Shown one piece after another: positions 16,743-25,314 of a stretch of 64,000 nt of DNA; positions within the stretch are counted from its first letter, which is position 1, and the number at the start of each line of letters is the position of its first letter. Both the position numbers and the translations under genes were made by a program. This DNA comes from Flavobacterium aquidurense (GTDB lineage Bacteria > Bacteroidota > Bacteroidia > Flavobacteriales > Flavobacteriaceae). The notes under the pieces were generated by a model. The model searched no databases. It was not told the origin of the DNA and saw only the letters and a list, made by a program, of their open reading frames with translations. The stretch spans positions 310,001-374,000 of the forward strand of contig FNPS01000002.1 in assembly GCA_900107365.1 (NCBI GenBank), in the 5' to 3' direction.

Positions 16743-19228
16743 TTGAAATACATCAAGCAATATTTGGCGAAGGAAGGGATCTTGGTCATGCTGTTTTGAA
16801 TTCCTCTTATCAAACAGACTTAATTACAAATCAAATTTCAGGATATACTGATTTGGTTGATCGACCTACTAATGGCAAACTTCAAACAGCAATAATCAGG
16901 GGATTTGTGGTAAAGGATAACTTTTTGTTGATTAAATCTTTTCCAGATCATGAAGGTAGGCCTGGACGAGTCTTTTCACATGCGTTGGTTTTGAGTTTAG
17001 AAAATTTTTTAAAAGTCAAAGATATAACAGACCTTTTACAATTTCATTTAAAGGAAATCAACAAGTCTGCCAATTTAAATGTAATTCAATATACAAATTA
17101 TATATCGTTACCCAATGTTTTACAAAGTGAACGGATGATCGTTGCCACAAATGCTATGATTAACCACATAGACAATAATAATACTATCGCATGGATTGAA
17201 AATGAAGAATATTGGTTATGGATAAGTCTCATCTGGTCGAAAATTCCAGATAAGGTTAAAATTAACAGCAGGATCGGAGCTGCCTTTAATTCGAAATTTT
17301 TAAATGTTGAAAATTTAAATCTAGTTTATATTCCTGAGGGACTTAAGCCAAACTGGCTTAAAGAATGTTGCGCAATTATTGATGTAGAAAATATTGTAGT
17401 ACTTGAAACCAGCCTTATCAGGTACTTTAATAATGTTGAGAATATTGGCTCTGGTTTGAACATACTTTTAAAGGAATTAGATCCCACAATTGAAGAAATT
17501 GATGACCTGAAAATTCTTAATGAATATACCGAACTATATCAAAATTTAAATAAAAAAAAATCTTTTACAGAATTACTAATCTTTTGCGACCTAGTTTCCA
17601 AATATTGTCCAGAGCCAAAAATAGCAATATTAGGCAAAAAGAAGATTATTGATACATTGGCAAGTAACCTTTTAACTGCATCATATGAAGATATTTTGTT
17701 TTTACAATACCAAACATGGAAAGGTTACGAGCTTACTTATTTAGAAAAATCGCTTGGTCAATCTTTAAAAAAATGGTTAAACAGTCATATTCAATTTGGT
17801 TGTGACATAAAGAAAATATCTAGTATTTTAACGACTGGCTTAACAGCAAAACTTAAATATTGGTGGCATGATTTTATTTATGATTTTATCACTGAAAAGT
17901 TGATAAATTGGCACTCTGATTATTCAAAAATATTGTGGAGCTGCATCGAAAAGGAGCCCTCGATTACCAACGTACTAGTGCCTCTGTTAAATGATTCTGC
18001 AGAAAAAGATTTGATTGAAGAACTACCTAAATTAAACAAAGTTAATGGTGAAATTGTACTTCAAACAATCAAGAATAAAAAGTGGTATTCATTATACGGA
18101 ATCATCTCCATAGAATTGTATGGTTCCAAAGAAGCATTTACCAAAATACTCGCAATTCCCGATTTACAACATGATATTGTGCTAGAGAAAATGAGCTCAA
18201 AAGTACATGATCATCAAATAATTACAGATTCTTTAGCATTATGTGATGATAGATTAACTTCACTAGCTACCAAGATGATCATAGAAAAACCTGATTTAAA
18301 AGCAAAGTTGATTGTATCAGATAATGTATCGCAGAAGTTATGGCTACAATCAATAGATATGGGGCTTAACGTCTGGAAAGGAGTTTCTAATCCTAATAAA
18401 ATATTGTTTGAGATAATGAATTTGTTAATTAAAAATTCGCCGTTTGATGAAGTGCTTCTATCAAAAATAAGTTCCAGTGATTTTAATAGTTTAAAGAATT
18501 TTGAGAAAAGAATTTTACTTTGGGATATCCTCCCTTCCACGTGCAAAGAACAATTTATAGAAGCTACCCTTTTTGACTGTTTGAAAGATATTGATTCAAA
18601 CAAAAGCAATTTTAATGATTTAGAAAAATCATTAAAAGATACTATGAAGTCATCGATAATAAGAACTAAGATACTTTCAAGTTCGCTCTTTTCAACTTCC
18701 TTAAAACTTAACTTAGTTCAAATTTGTACTGATTTCAATGAAATAGATGCAAGATTAGTTTTGACAAACTTCAAACTTTCTCCCGAGAATGCTATCACCC
18801 TAGGCTCTATTGCATCAACTAAGCATTGGAGAGAACTAGCCAATAGTATTTTTAATCTACGCCATTCGAGAAATGATTTAGCAATAGCATTAAAATATTG
18901 TTATCACTTATTATCGTTTTGGGATCGTCTGAGCTTACCCAATAATGACTTACACAAGTCATCAACATTTATTGATGAGTTTTGGAATGCACTACTAGAG
19001 AAGGCTACAGAACTGTATCCTGATGGTCCAAATCAAAATGGATTATGGGAAAACTCAGGTGGACAAAGATCTGATTTACACATCACTGGTTCAGGAAAAC
19101 AGATTTGGAGCTATGCAATTTCCCATATGAAGAGCGGAGGAAGACCTTCTTCAAAAGATCTTCTTCAAAAAATGATAGATGATTTTTCTTGTGATGAATC
19201 TTTAAAAACACTTAAAAATATTATATGA
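16739..19228 (+). CDS. GAP1-like large protein with C-terminal effector-associated domain, gene 4 of GTPase operon
   Basis: An 829-aa cytoplasmic protein. The N-terminus (MIEIHQAIFGEGRDLGHAVL, then FPDHEGRPGRVFSHALVLSL) matches what I recall of GAP1-N1, the first domain of GTPase-associated protein 1, with a GAP1-M-like region after it (about 130-250). The middle is long and helical with few landmarks. The last 79 residues (751-829; LYPDGPNQNGLWENSGGQ, SGKQIW, GGRPSSKDLLQKM) form an EAD1-type effector-associated domain, which recurs at the end of the next gene. The likely role is to link the GTPase switch to the effector through like-with-like EAD binding. It overlaps both neighbours by 4 nt. 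Confidence 0.8.
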   Translation: MIEIHQAIFGEGRDLGHAVLNSSYQTDLITNQISGYTDLVDRPTNGKLQTAIIRGFVVKDNFLLIKSFPDHEGRPGRVFSHALVLSLENFLKVKDITDLLQFHLKEINKSANLNVIQYTNYISLPNVLQSERMIVATNAMINHIDNNNTIAWIENEEYWLWISLIWSKIPDKVKINSRIGAAFNSKFLNVENLNLVYIPEGLKPNWLKECCAIIDVENIVVLETSLIRYFNNVENIGSGLNILLKELDPTIEEIDDLKILNEYTELYQNLNKKKSFTELLIFCDLVSKYCPEPKIAILGKKKIIDTLASNLLTASYEDILFLQYQTWKGYELTYLEKSLGQSLKKWLNSHIQFGCDIKKISSILTTGLTAKLKYWWHDFIYDFITEKLINWHSDYSKILWSCIEKEPSITNVLVPLLNDSAEKDLIEELPKLNKVNGEIVLQTIKNKKWYSLYGIISIELYGSKEAFTKILAIPDLQHDIVLEKMSSKVHDHQIITDSLALCDDRLTSLATKMIIEKPDLKAKLIVSDNVSQKLWLQSIDMGLNVWKGVSNPNKILFEIMNLLIKNSPFDEVLLSKISSSDFNSLKNFEKRILLWDILPSTCKEQFIEATLFDCLKDIDSNKSNFNDLEKSLKDTMKSSIIRTKILSSSLFSTSLKLNLVQICTDFNEIDARLVLTNFKLSPENAITLGSIASTKHWRELANSIFNLRHSRNDLAIALKYCYHLLSFWDRLSLPNNDLHKSSTFIDEFWNALLEKATELYPDGPNQNGLWENSGGQRSDLHITGSGKQIWSYAISHMKSGGRPSSKDLLQKMIDDFSCDESLKTLKNII

Positions 19229-20283
19229 AAACAGTAGTTGTATTAACCGCACTAGAAGTAGAAAGAGCGGAAGTTTTAAAATACATTAGTAGCAAAGAAA
19301 CAATTTTTCATCCCACCACAGGAACAGATTATATCAAAGGGAAATATAAACTTGCAAATGAAATTGAAATTGATATAGTCATATGTAGAACAGACCAAAC
19401 AAATGTGAATGCTGCATTAGAAACCGAACGCGCATTGGAGTTTTTTAAACCAGATTACATCTTTTTTGTAGGAGTTGCAGGTGGGCTAAAAGATGTTTCA
19501 GTCGGAGATATAGTAATTGGTACAACAGTAATAGGATATGAAAGAGGAAAAGCTGAAGATGAAAATTTTAAAGCAAGACCACAGTTTGGTGCATCGTCAT
19601 ATGATCTAGACAGACTTGCCTCTGCTTATTCAATTAGCGACGAATGGAAAACTTTAGCAAGATCACTAAATGATTTATCATTTCAAACTGAAATTAAAGT
19701 TTTAACTGGAACAATTGCATCTGGTGAAAAAGTAGACGCATCAATCAAATCTAGTCTCCATCAACATATTAAACAAAATGCAAGTCATGCTTTAGCAATT
19801 GAAATGGAAGGCTTAGGGTTTCTTGAAGTTTGTCGTGCTCGACCTTTAACCAAAAGCCTTTTATTACGTGGGATTTCAGATTTGGTAGAAGACAAAGAAG
19901 TAATGGATAATAAAGGCTCACAACCGTACGCTTCAAAAAATGTATCAGCATTTCTTTTTGGTTTATTGGAAATCTTACCATTAAGCACAGATAAATCTCT
20001 AGAAACATCAAATGAAGGAAAAGATAAACTGAAAGATCAAGTAATTGAAGTAATGTGTAAACTTTATCCAGCAGGCCTTAGAGAAAATGGGATATGGGAA
20101 AATGCCGGAGGAAATTTAGCCCTAATCAATCTATCTCAAAGCGGTAAAGGTCAATGGGTAGAAGCTACACGTGTAATTTTTAGAGGCGGAGGTGGAAGTA
20201 TCACGGCAAAATCTCTACTTCAAGCCGTCACTTTAGATTTCTCAAATAACCAAGATATAATCACATTAATAAATAAATTATAA
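19225..20283 (+). CDS. Nucleosidase-fold effector (MTA/SAH nucleosidase/PNP superfamily) with C-terminal EAD, gene 5 of GTPase operon
   Basis: A 352-aa protein. Residues 1 to about 250 are a nucleoside phosphorylase/MTA-SAH nucleosidase domain: MKTVVVLTALEVERAEV, VGVAGGLKDVSVGDIVIG (83-99), AIEMEG (191-196) and LRGISD (214-219). The catalytic residues of E. coli MTAN have equivalents (E12 to E13, E174 to E195, D197 to D219), so the enzyme should be active as an N-glycosidase. Residues 273-352 are an EAD1-type domain (LYPAGLRENGIWENAGG, SGKGQW, GGGGSITAKSLLQ) homologous to the tail of gene 4. It is unlikely to be the housekeeping Pfs enzyme, which lacks such a tail. The natural substrate (nucleoside, nucleotide or NAD-like) is unknown. 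Confidence 0.85.
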   Translation: MKTVVVLTALEVERAEVLKYISSKETIFHPTTGTDYIKGKYKLANEIEIDIVICRTDQTNVNAALETERALEFFKPDYIFFVGVAGGLKDVSVGDIVIGTTVIGYERGKAEDENFKARPQFGASSYDLDRLASAYSISDEWKTLARSLNDLSFQTEIKVLTGTIASGEKVDASIKSSLHQHIKQNASHALAIEMEGLGFLEVCRARPLTKSLLLRGISDLVEDKEVMDNKGSQPYASKNVSAFLFGLLEILPLSTDKSLETSNEGKDKLKDQVIEVMCKLYPAGLRENGIWENAGGNLALINLSQSGKGQWVEATRVIFRGGGGSITAKSLLQAVTLDFSNNQDIITLINKL

Positions 20284-20482
20284 TTTAAAACTGTATTCAT
20301 AAATATTAAAGCCAATTTATTGTTGAGTGATTTTTTTTTCTAACATTATGCATTTCAATATATTAACTATTTAAAAAACTTTTATTTTCATTTTAAAAAG
20401 ATTAATATTAATAAAAAAAAGAACTAATCAAATTCAGAACAAATATCAATTCCATCAATTTTTCTAATAAAAACAGGTGTTT

Positions 20483-20560
20483 AGTGCTTTTTCACAACCT
20501 TGTCTATAAACATTATTATAGGAATTAAGTGTTCAATTGAGACCCCTCAATTCCACAAAA
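20483..20560 (+). other. Degenerate ssrA-3'-end-like sequence (possible attachment-site remnant A)
   Basis: This 78-nt stretch runs parallel to 23658-23737: both have TCTAT/CCTAT, AAACATTA, GGAATTA, GTGTTC(A/G)ATT and TTCCACAAAA in order. The end (GTTCAATT...TCCACAAAA) also resembles the tmRNA 3' end (GTTCGATT...CTCCACAAAA). It cannot fold as a tRNA. A terminator follows directly, as after ssrA. Confidence 0.5.
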
Positions 20561-20562
20561 TA

Positions 20563-20607
20563 AAAATCGCAATCACTATATATTACTAGTGGTTGCGATT
20601 TTTTATT
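20563..20607 (+). terminator. Terminator after remnant A
   Basis: AAATCGCAATCAC (20563-20575) pairs with GTGGTTGCGATTT (20589-20601) with one wobble pair, followed by a T-tract. It would also stop read-through from the GTPase operon, whose last gene ends 280 nt upstream. Confidence 0.8.
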
Positions 20608-20824
20608 TTATTATTTAGCCGTCATTGAATATTTCAAATAAGTTTACGAAATGGAAACATTAGATATTTTAATATCATTATCATTCTTATATTTATTATT
20701 ATCTTCTTTTTAGCATTTCAAAGAACATCCAAAAAAACAAATATTATAATGACAGTTGGATAAAAAGAAATCGATTCTACTCTAAGAATTTTCATATATT
20801 TGATAAAATCATAAATATTTCACT

Positions 20825-21274
20825 ATGCCTATAGACTTATCAAGTTTCCCAGAAAAATCAGTTTACGTAATGTATTTTTTACATTATACAACAGTTAAAG
20901 ATTTGGAATCTAAACCTAATTTAAACGATTCGCAAGTTTTAGAATTAGAAGGTGCAAGAGCAGCTATGCACTCAATTGAAGCATATACAGCGAAAATAAG
21001 GTCAAAGGGGTATGCATGGTCTTTACCTAGTTTATTTCAATTCAAAGGTTTTAATCCAACTTTAACTTTAGAATTTTATCCAGGAACTGAAAGTTATCAT
21101 AAATATGGAAAAATATTAGTTGTTAATGTAAACTATAGTGAAGATGATTTAAAATATATGACCGAAACAATACGAAACGGTGGTCCGAGAATAAACTCAA
21201 AATTGAAAGTTTTAAGAATTCATGATATGATTGAAGACGAAGTAAATACTGGAGATATTTACACCGTAGGATAA
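20825..21274 (+). CDS. Hypothetical protein, 149 aa
   Basis: I do not recognise a family. The product (MPIDLSSFPEKSVYVMYFLHYTTV...) has no signal peptide or membrane helix and a mixed alpha/beta pattern: an N-terminal strand, a helical stretch (about 36-62), a strand pair around TLTLEFYPGTES and a C-terminal half with VVNVNYSEDDLKYM. It has its own terminator directly after the stop codon and more than 500 nt of non-coding DNA before it, so it is a single-gene unit between the two ssrA-like remnants. Its island setting and orphan status suggest accessory cargo. Confidence 0.65.
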   Translation: MPIDLSSFPEKSVYVMYFLHYTTVKDLESKPNLNDSQVLELEGARAAMHSIEAYTAKIRSKGYAWSLPSLFQFKGFNPTLTLEFYPGTESYHKYGKILVVNVNYSEDDLKYMTETIRNGGPRINSKLKVLRIHDMIEDEVNTGDIYTVG

Positions 21275-21276
21275 AT

Positions 21277-21307
21277 AAAAAGACAGCTTAATCGGGCTGT
21301 CTTTTTT
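21277..21307 (+). terminator. Terminator of the 149-aa gene
   Basis: AAAAAGACAGC pairs with GCTGTCTTTTT around TTAATCGG, ending in a T-tract just after the stop codon. The following 290 nt to the next gene are AT-rich with nothing else visible. Confidence 0.85.
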
Positions 21308-21595
21308 ATTCAACAATTCCAAATATAATCTCTCTCAAAATTATAATAGTTATTTCTCAATTCAATTCCAAGTTTCTTTATTGCTTTAGAAATATCAAAA
21401 TTTATCTTTCAATAATGTATCGTTTTCGGTTGTTCTACTTGAAAACTTACATTTTTGTTTTTAGTTTTTGTTAATTATAATTTTTCAAAAAACAATTAAT
21501 ATCTAGTTTTCATTATTTCAAAATCCTCGCTATTAAATTCAATTCTTCTTCTAATTTAAAAACCATAAAACATTCAATCTGATTATTAATGCTTT

Positions 21596-23485
21596 ATGGA
21601 AAACCGTAAATGTATTTATAAAACCTATCCTACATTTGAAAAACTTTTAAATTATAAAACCATAGCTATGCAACTAACCGAAGATGAAATTTTAAATCAA
21701 ATTGTTTTGAATGAGAATGCCTATTTTTATTCAAACCCTGATGAAGTAAACCTATCTAGATACCTTATTACAAACCTTTTTAGAAAGATTTCAAGCGGAA
21801 AAACGGGAAACTATCTCTTGAAAGTTATAAACAAAGAAATTATAATCGATGAGCAGAGTTTTAATTATTCCATTTGCATCTATCGTTATACAGCTATACC
21901 CTCTATTCTGGAAGAATATTTAGAAAATTGGGAAGAAATAAAATTAGCATACATACTGATAATAGACTTTAAAGACTATATGGTGACAATTAGAAGAAAT
22001 GTTGGTAAACTTAGAGAATTTCTCGAAAAATTTGAGCCGATCGATTATAAGATCCTTTCAACTCTGTATGTTGATGAGGATACACTAATTGAAAAAATAA
22101 ATATGCAAAATATGAATGTTTCTGATCGTGCTATGCGCCAAAAGTCACTTGAATCTCTAAATCTAAAACAAAATCTTTCTCCACTCGGCACAAGTAACTA
22201 CGTAGTAAATAATATAAGGGTCAAAAATGATGAAGAAAAAACTTCCCTTTCATTAAATACTTCCAGAATAAATAAATTCGGCAAAAAGTGCTCAATAAAA
22301 GAAATTTCAAAATGGGGATTTTTACAAGTTGAGAGATTAAAAGCACATGCAGACAGGGAAACCTTCTTGTCAATTTTTTCTGAATCAATAGATTTTAAAG
22401 ATCATAAAAGTGATTTAATGCCAATTGCGATCTTATTTGTATTCTCAAAATTATATGAGGATTTGGAACAAAATGTAATTCACGAAACCCGAATTGTTTC
22501 GGAAGATGGCAGCCAAAGACAAATAGATTTAATTAAACATATCTCAAAGGTGGAAACCTTGCTTCAGATAACAAACCATAACACTGTTGGTCTTACAACT
22601 TATGATATCCAGAATCCGTATGTAAATGATTTAGAAGTAAGAATGAATGAAAAATCTATTTCAGTAAGATCTCAAAAATTAAAAAATGTAATTTTATTTA
22701 AAGATAATGGAAGGATTCAAAATCTAGTGGATTACATTAATTCATCAAATCAATTCATAGTAAATTTTGACAATTGTGAACTTATCTATACAAATCGAAA
22801 GTTGTTTAAAGATAATAGACTCTTAGGCAATATTGATAACTTTCTAAAGATATTCATTCCTAATGCACAACTTCAAAATGCAAATAGTGAAAAAGGTACA
22901 TTTGCAGCAGCTTCCATCAATTTTAGCCCTTCATCAGTTTTTAGTATTGTCGAAGAGATATTTTTGCAGGAATCAGAATATTTAGTTTGTGATGATCTTG
23001 GAAAAGAGTGGGCTGATCATATTAGTATCAGTAGTAATAAAATACAGTTCATTCATTCAAAATATAAAGACGTAAATTATTCAGCCTCTGCTTTTCAAGA
23101 TATTGTTGGACAAGCTCTAAAAAATTTAGGTAATCTAATGCCACAGGATTTTCAATTAGATTCAAAACAAGCATTCTGGAATAATAATTACAATAAAGAT
23201 GGCATTCAAACACAAATTAGAAGGTTACGCAAAGGTAATTCAATACTTGATTTCACAGACAGATTTAAGAGTACTATATTAGAACCTAATCATCAAAGAG
23301 AAGTTTATCTTGTCTTAAATTTTATTTCAAAAAGCGGTTTAGAAATTAAGCTTCAGCAATTACGAGATGCTGAAGCTTTTGCAGAAAGAAATGAAGTTAT
23401 ACAGATCTTGTGGTTTATTTCTTCATTCATTAATGGTTGCAAAGAAGCAGGAGTAGATGGTGTTTATATTTATTGCAAGCCCTAA
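21596..23485 (+). CDS. Unrecognised 629-aa protein with a putative PD-(D/E)XK-like nuclease segment
   Basis: The protein has no signal peptide or membrane helix. Most of it matches nothing I know. Near the C-terminus, residues 463-505 read YLVCDDLGKEWADHI, then IQFIHSKY, then a helix GQALKNLGNL. The acidic residues (D466/D467, E471, D474), the HxK at 487-489 and the Q...K helix resemble a PD-(D/E)XK-like nuclease module that I recall at the end of some bacterial helicases and defence proteins. That role is inference. The start is uncertain: ATG at 21596 or residue 25 (MQLTEDEIL, 21668). It lies alone between remnants A and B, a place typical of mobile defence cargo. Confidence 0.65.
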   Translation: MENRKCIYKTYPTFEKLLNYKTIAMQLTEDEILNQIVLNENAYFYSNPDEVNLSRYLITNLFRKISSGKTGNYLLKVINKEIIIDEQSFNYSICIYRYTAIPSILEEYLENWEEIKLAYILIIDFKDYMVTIRRNVGKLREFLEKFEPIDYKILSTLYVDEDTLIEKINMQNMNVSDRAMRQKSLESLNLKQNLSPLGTSNYVVNNIRVKNDEEKTSLSLNTSRINKFGKKCSIKEISKWGFLQVERLKAHADRETFLSIFSESIDFKDHKSDLMPIAILFVFSKLYEDLEQNVIHETRIVSEDGSQRQIDLIKHISKVETLLQITNHNTVGLTTYDIQNPYVNDLEVRMNEKSISVRSQKLKNVILFKDNGRIQNLVDYINSSNQFIVNFDNCELIYTNRKLFKDNRLLGNIDNFLKIFIPNAQLQNANSEKGTFAAASINFSPSSVFSIVEEIFLQESEYLVCDDLGKEWADHISISSNKIQFIHSKYKDVNYSASAFQDIVGQALKNLGNLMPQDFQLDSKQAFWNNNYNKDGIQTQIRRLRKGNSILDFTDRFKSTILEPNHQREVYLVLNFISKSGLEIKLQQLRDAEAFAERNEVIQILWFISSFINGCKEAGVDGVYIYCKP

Positions 23486-23657
23486 TTCTTAACTTTTTTA
23501 AGGTGTTCAATTATCGAACACCTTAAGTTGATCCTTTTGTATGTTTTTAAGCAAAAATAGTAGCATTTTGAAAAAAAAACATTCCAAAAGAAAAAAAGAA
23601 TAGCGGGGTTTAAATAAAATAAAAACAAGGAAAATATCCTATATTTAAAGGGCTTCA

Positions 23658-23737
23658 AGTCTTTTTCCCAAGCCTATCAATAAACATTAATATCGGAATT
23701 AGGTGTTCGATTTTAATCCCATCAGTTCCACAAAAAA
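23658..23737 (+). other. Degenerate ssrA-3'-end-like sequence (possible attachment-site remnant B)
   Basis: Partner of the sequence at 20483-20560. It reads ...AATAAACATTAATATCGG, AATTAGGTGTTCGATT, and CAGTTCCACAAAAAAA. The AATAAAC...TTAGgTG...TTCGATT...TCCACAAAAAA order is also found in the ssrA 3' end (AATAAACGTG...TTTAGTTG...TTCGATT...CTCCACAAAAAA). A terminator overlaps its end. It is the likely right border of the accessory stretch; beyond it the genes look like ordinary metabolism. Confidence 0.5.
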
Positions 23738-23769
23738 AGGGAAGATAGTTAAATATCTTCCCTTTTTTT
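23732..23769. terminator. Bidirectional terminator after remnant B
   Basis: AAAAAAAGGGAAGATA pairs with TATCTTCCCTTTTTTT around a short loop. It lies between the 629-aa gene and the convergent aldehyde dehydrogenase gene and can serve both. Confidence 0.85.
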
Positions 23770-23810
23770 ATTCGTCAACATCTCATTATACCTTTTAACC
23801 TTTTTGATGT

Positions 23811-25205
23811 TTATAAAAATTTACTTTTAAAAACAGTTAATTTTTCACGTGTCATATCATTTATTGTATAGGATATTCCGCCCATTCCTAAACCTGAAGC
23901 ATCTCTGCCTCCAAACGGCATCCAATCTACTCTAAAGGCAGTATTGTCATTAATCATAACAGCAGTAGCATTTAGTTTTTTGGCTGCATCCAAAGCAATA
24001 TCAACATTTTTTGTAAAAACAGCTGCCTGAAAATGTACATCGAGGCTGTTTGCTTTTTTTATGGCTTCTTCCCTATCTGTAAAAGGATACACACACACCA
24101 CGGGACCGAAAATTTCATTAGTTGATACTTTAGCATCTTCTGATGGATTGAACAAAATTGTAGGCTCAAAACAAGTATCCGAGATTCTTTTTCCTCCGGT
24201 AATTACTTTAGCACCTCCTTCAATAGCTTCGTTAACCCATTCTTCAACACGGTTAACTTCTTTGGGTGTAATAAGCGAACCTACATCAGTTGTTTTATCA
24301 AACGGGTTTCCAACAATTAATTTACTGGTTGCCTCAGAAAACTGTTCGAGAAAACGGTCACAAATTTCCTGATTCACGTAAACTTTCTGAACGGAGACAC
24401 AAACCTGACCTGCGTGATAAAATCCTCCTTTTACCAAATCAGGAATCATTTCACTAAAATCGGCATCGCTTTCTACAATTACCGGCGCCGCGCCTCCATG
24501 CTCTAATGCGCATCTGGTTCCGGGAGCTAGTTTATTTTTTAAAGACCAACCTACTTTTGCTGAACCGATGAAAGAGAAAAAATGAATCCTCGAATCTGTA
24601 ACCAGCAATTCTGCCGTTTCATTATCACATAAAACTACTTGTAACCATGCTTCGGGTAAACCGGCTTCTTTTAAGATAGCAGCCAAAGCAAGGCCTGATA
24701 GTGGCGTACTGCTTGATGGTTTAAAAATAACCGGACAACCAGCCGCAACAGCGGTAGCAATTTGATGTACGGCTAAATTTAATGGATGATTAAAGGCACT
24801 AACGGCAACAACAATTCCGATTGGTTCTTTTGAAGTAAAAGCAATTCTGTTCAAAGAAGCTTCGGTAAGCCCCATAGGAATCTGTTCTCCTTTTATTTGG
24901 GCTATATGTTCAGCTGCTAATTTCACTCCTTTGATGGCTCGGAGTATTTCTGCTTTCGAATCCTTATAAGGTTTTCCGCCTTCGCTAATAGCCAAGTGTA
25001 TCAGTTCTTCGCTTTTTTCATTCATGATCAAAGCTGCCTTTTCTAATATCTCAATTCTCTTATAAGCAGGAAGCCAATTTGATTGATCATTAAATAAATT
25101 CTGAGCAGTGCTTACTATCTTTTCAATATCCTTTTTATTGATCATCGGCAACTCTTTTACAAAACTTTGATCGTATGGGAATAGTATTTTTGTGGTGTTT
25201 TCCAT
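23811..25205 (-). CDS. Aldehyde dehydrogenase family protein
   Basis: A 464-aa NAD(P)-dependent aldehyde dehydrogenase. Key residues are visible in order: N139 (VSAFNHP), K162 (VIFKPSSSTP), E235 (ALEHGG, general base) and catalytic C269 (GQVCVSVQKV). The PFGGRDASGLGMGG motif near the C-terminus completes the family pattern. The sequence style resembles lactaldehyde / non-phosphorylating glyceraldehyde-3-phosphate dehydrogenase-type members, but the substrate is not certain. It lies downstream of an ABM monooxygenase, a DJ-1/PfpI gene and a Crp-type regulator on the same strand, a grouping that suggests detoxification of reactive aldehydes or carbonyls. Confidence 0.88.
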   Translation of the reverse strand: MENTTKILFPYDQSFVKELPMINKKDIEKIVSTAQNLFNDQSNWLPAYKRIEILEKAALIMNEKSEELIHLAISEGGKPYKDSKAEILRAIKGVKLAAEHIAQIKGEQIPMGLTEASLNRIAFTSKEPIGIVVAVSAFNHPLNLAVHQIATAVAAGCPVIFKPSSSTPLSGLALAAILKEAGLPEAWLQVVLCDNETAELLVTDSRIHFFSFIGSAKVGWSLKNKLAPGTRCALEHGGAAPVIVESDADFSEMIPDLVKGGFYHAGQVCVSVQKVYVNQEICDRFLEQFSEATSKLIVGNPFDKTTDVGSLITPKEVNRVEEWVNEAIEGGAKVITGGKRISDTCFEPTILFNPSEDAKVSTNEIFGPVVCVYPFTDREEAIKKANSLDVHFQAAVFTKNVDIALDAAKKLNATAVMINDNTAFRVDWMPFGGRDASGLGMGGISYTINDMTREKLTVFKSKFL

Positions 25206-25314
25206 AATTACTTTTTTAAGACATGAACTTTACTTTTTAAAGCAATTTCATGATAGGTACTTTAAATTTAATCAAATTATAACTGATTACAATGGCTTAA
25301 ACCACAATTTGAAG

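Noticed and set aside
19225..20283. Housekeeping MTA/SAH nucleosidase (Pfs)
   Set aside because: The C-terminal EAD and the operon setting point to a dedicated effector, although the catalytic domain is of the same superfamily.
20483..20560. Possible tRNA gene (GTTCAATT and CCACAAAA ending)
   Set aside because: No acceptor, D or anticodon arm can be folded; the sequence is better read as a degenerate 3' remnant.
23658..23737. Possible tRNA gene (GTTCGATT and TCCACA ending)
   Set aside because: The T stem does not pair and there is no cloverleaf; resemblance is only to the 3' end of tmRNA.
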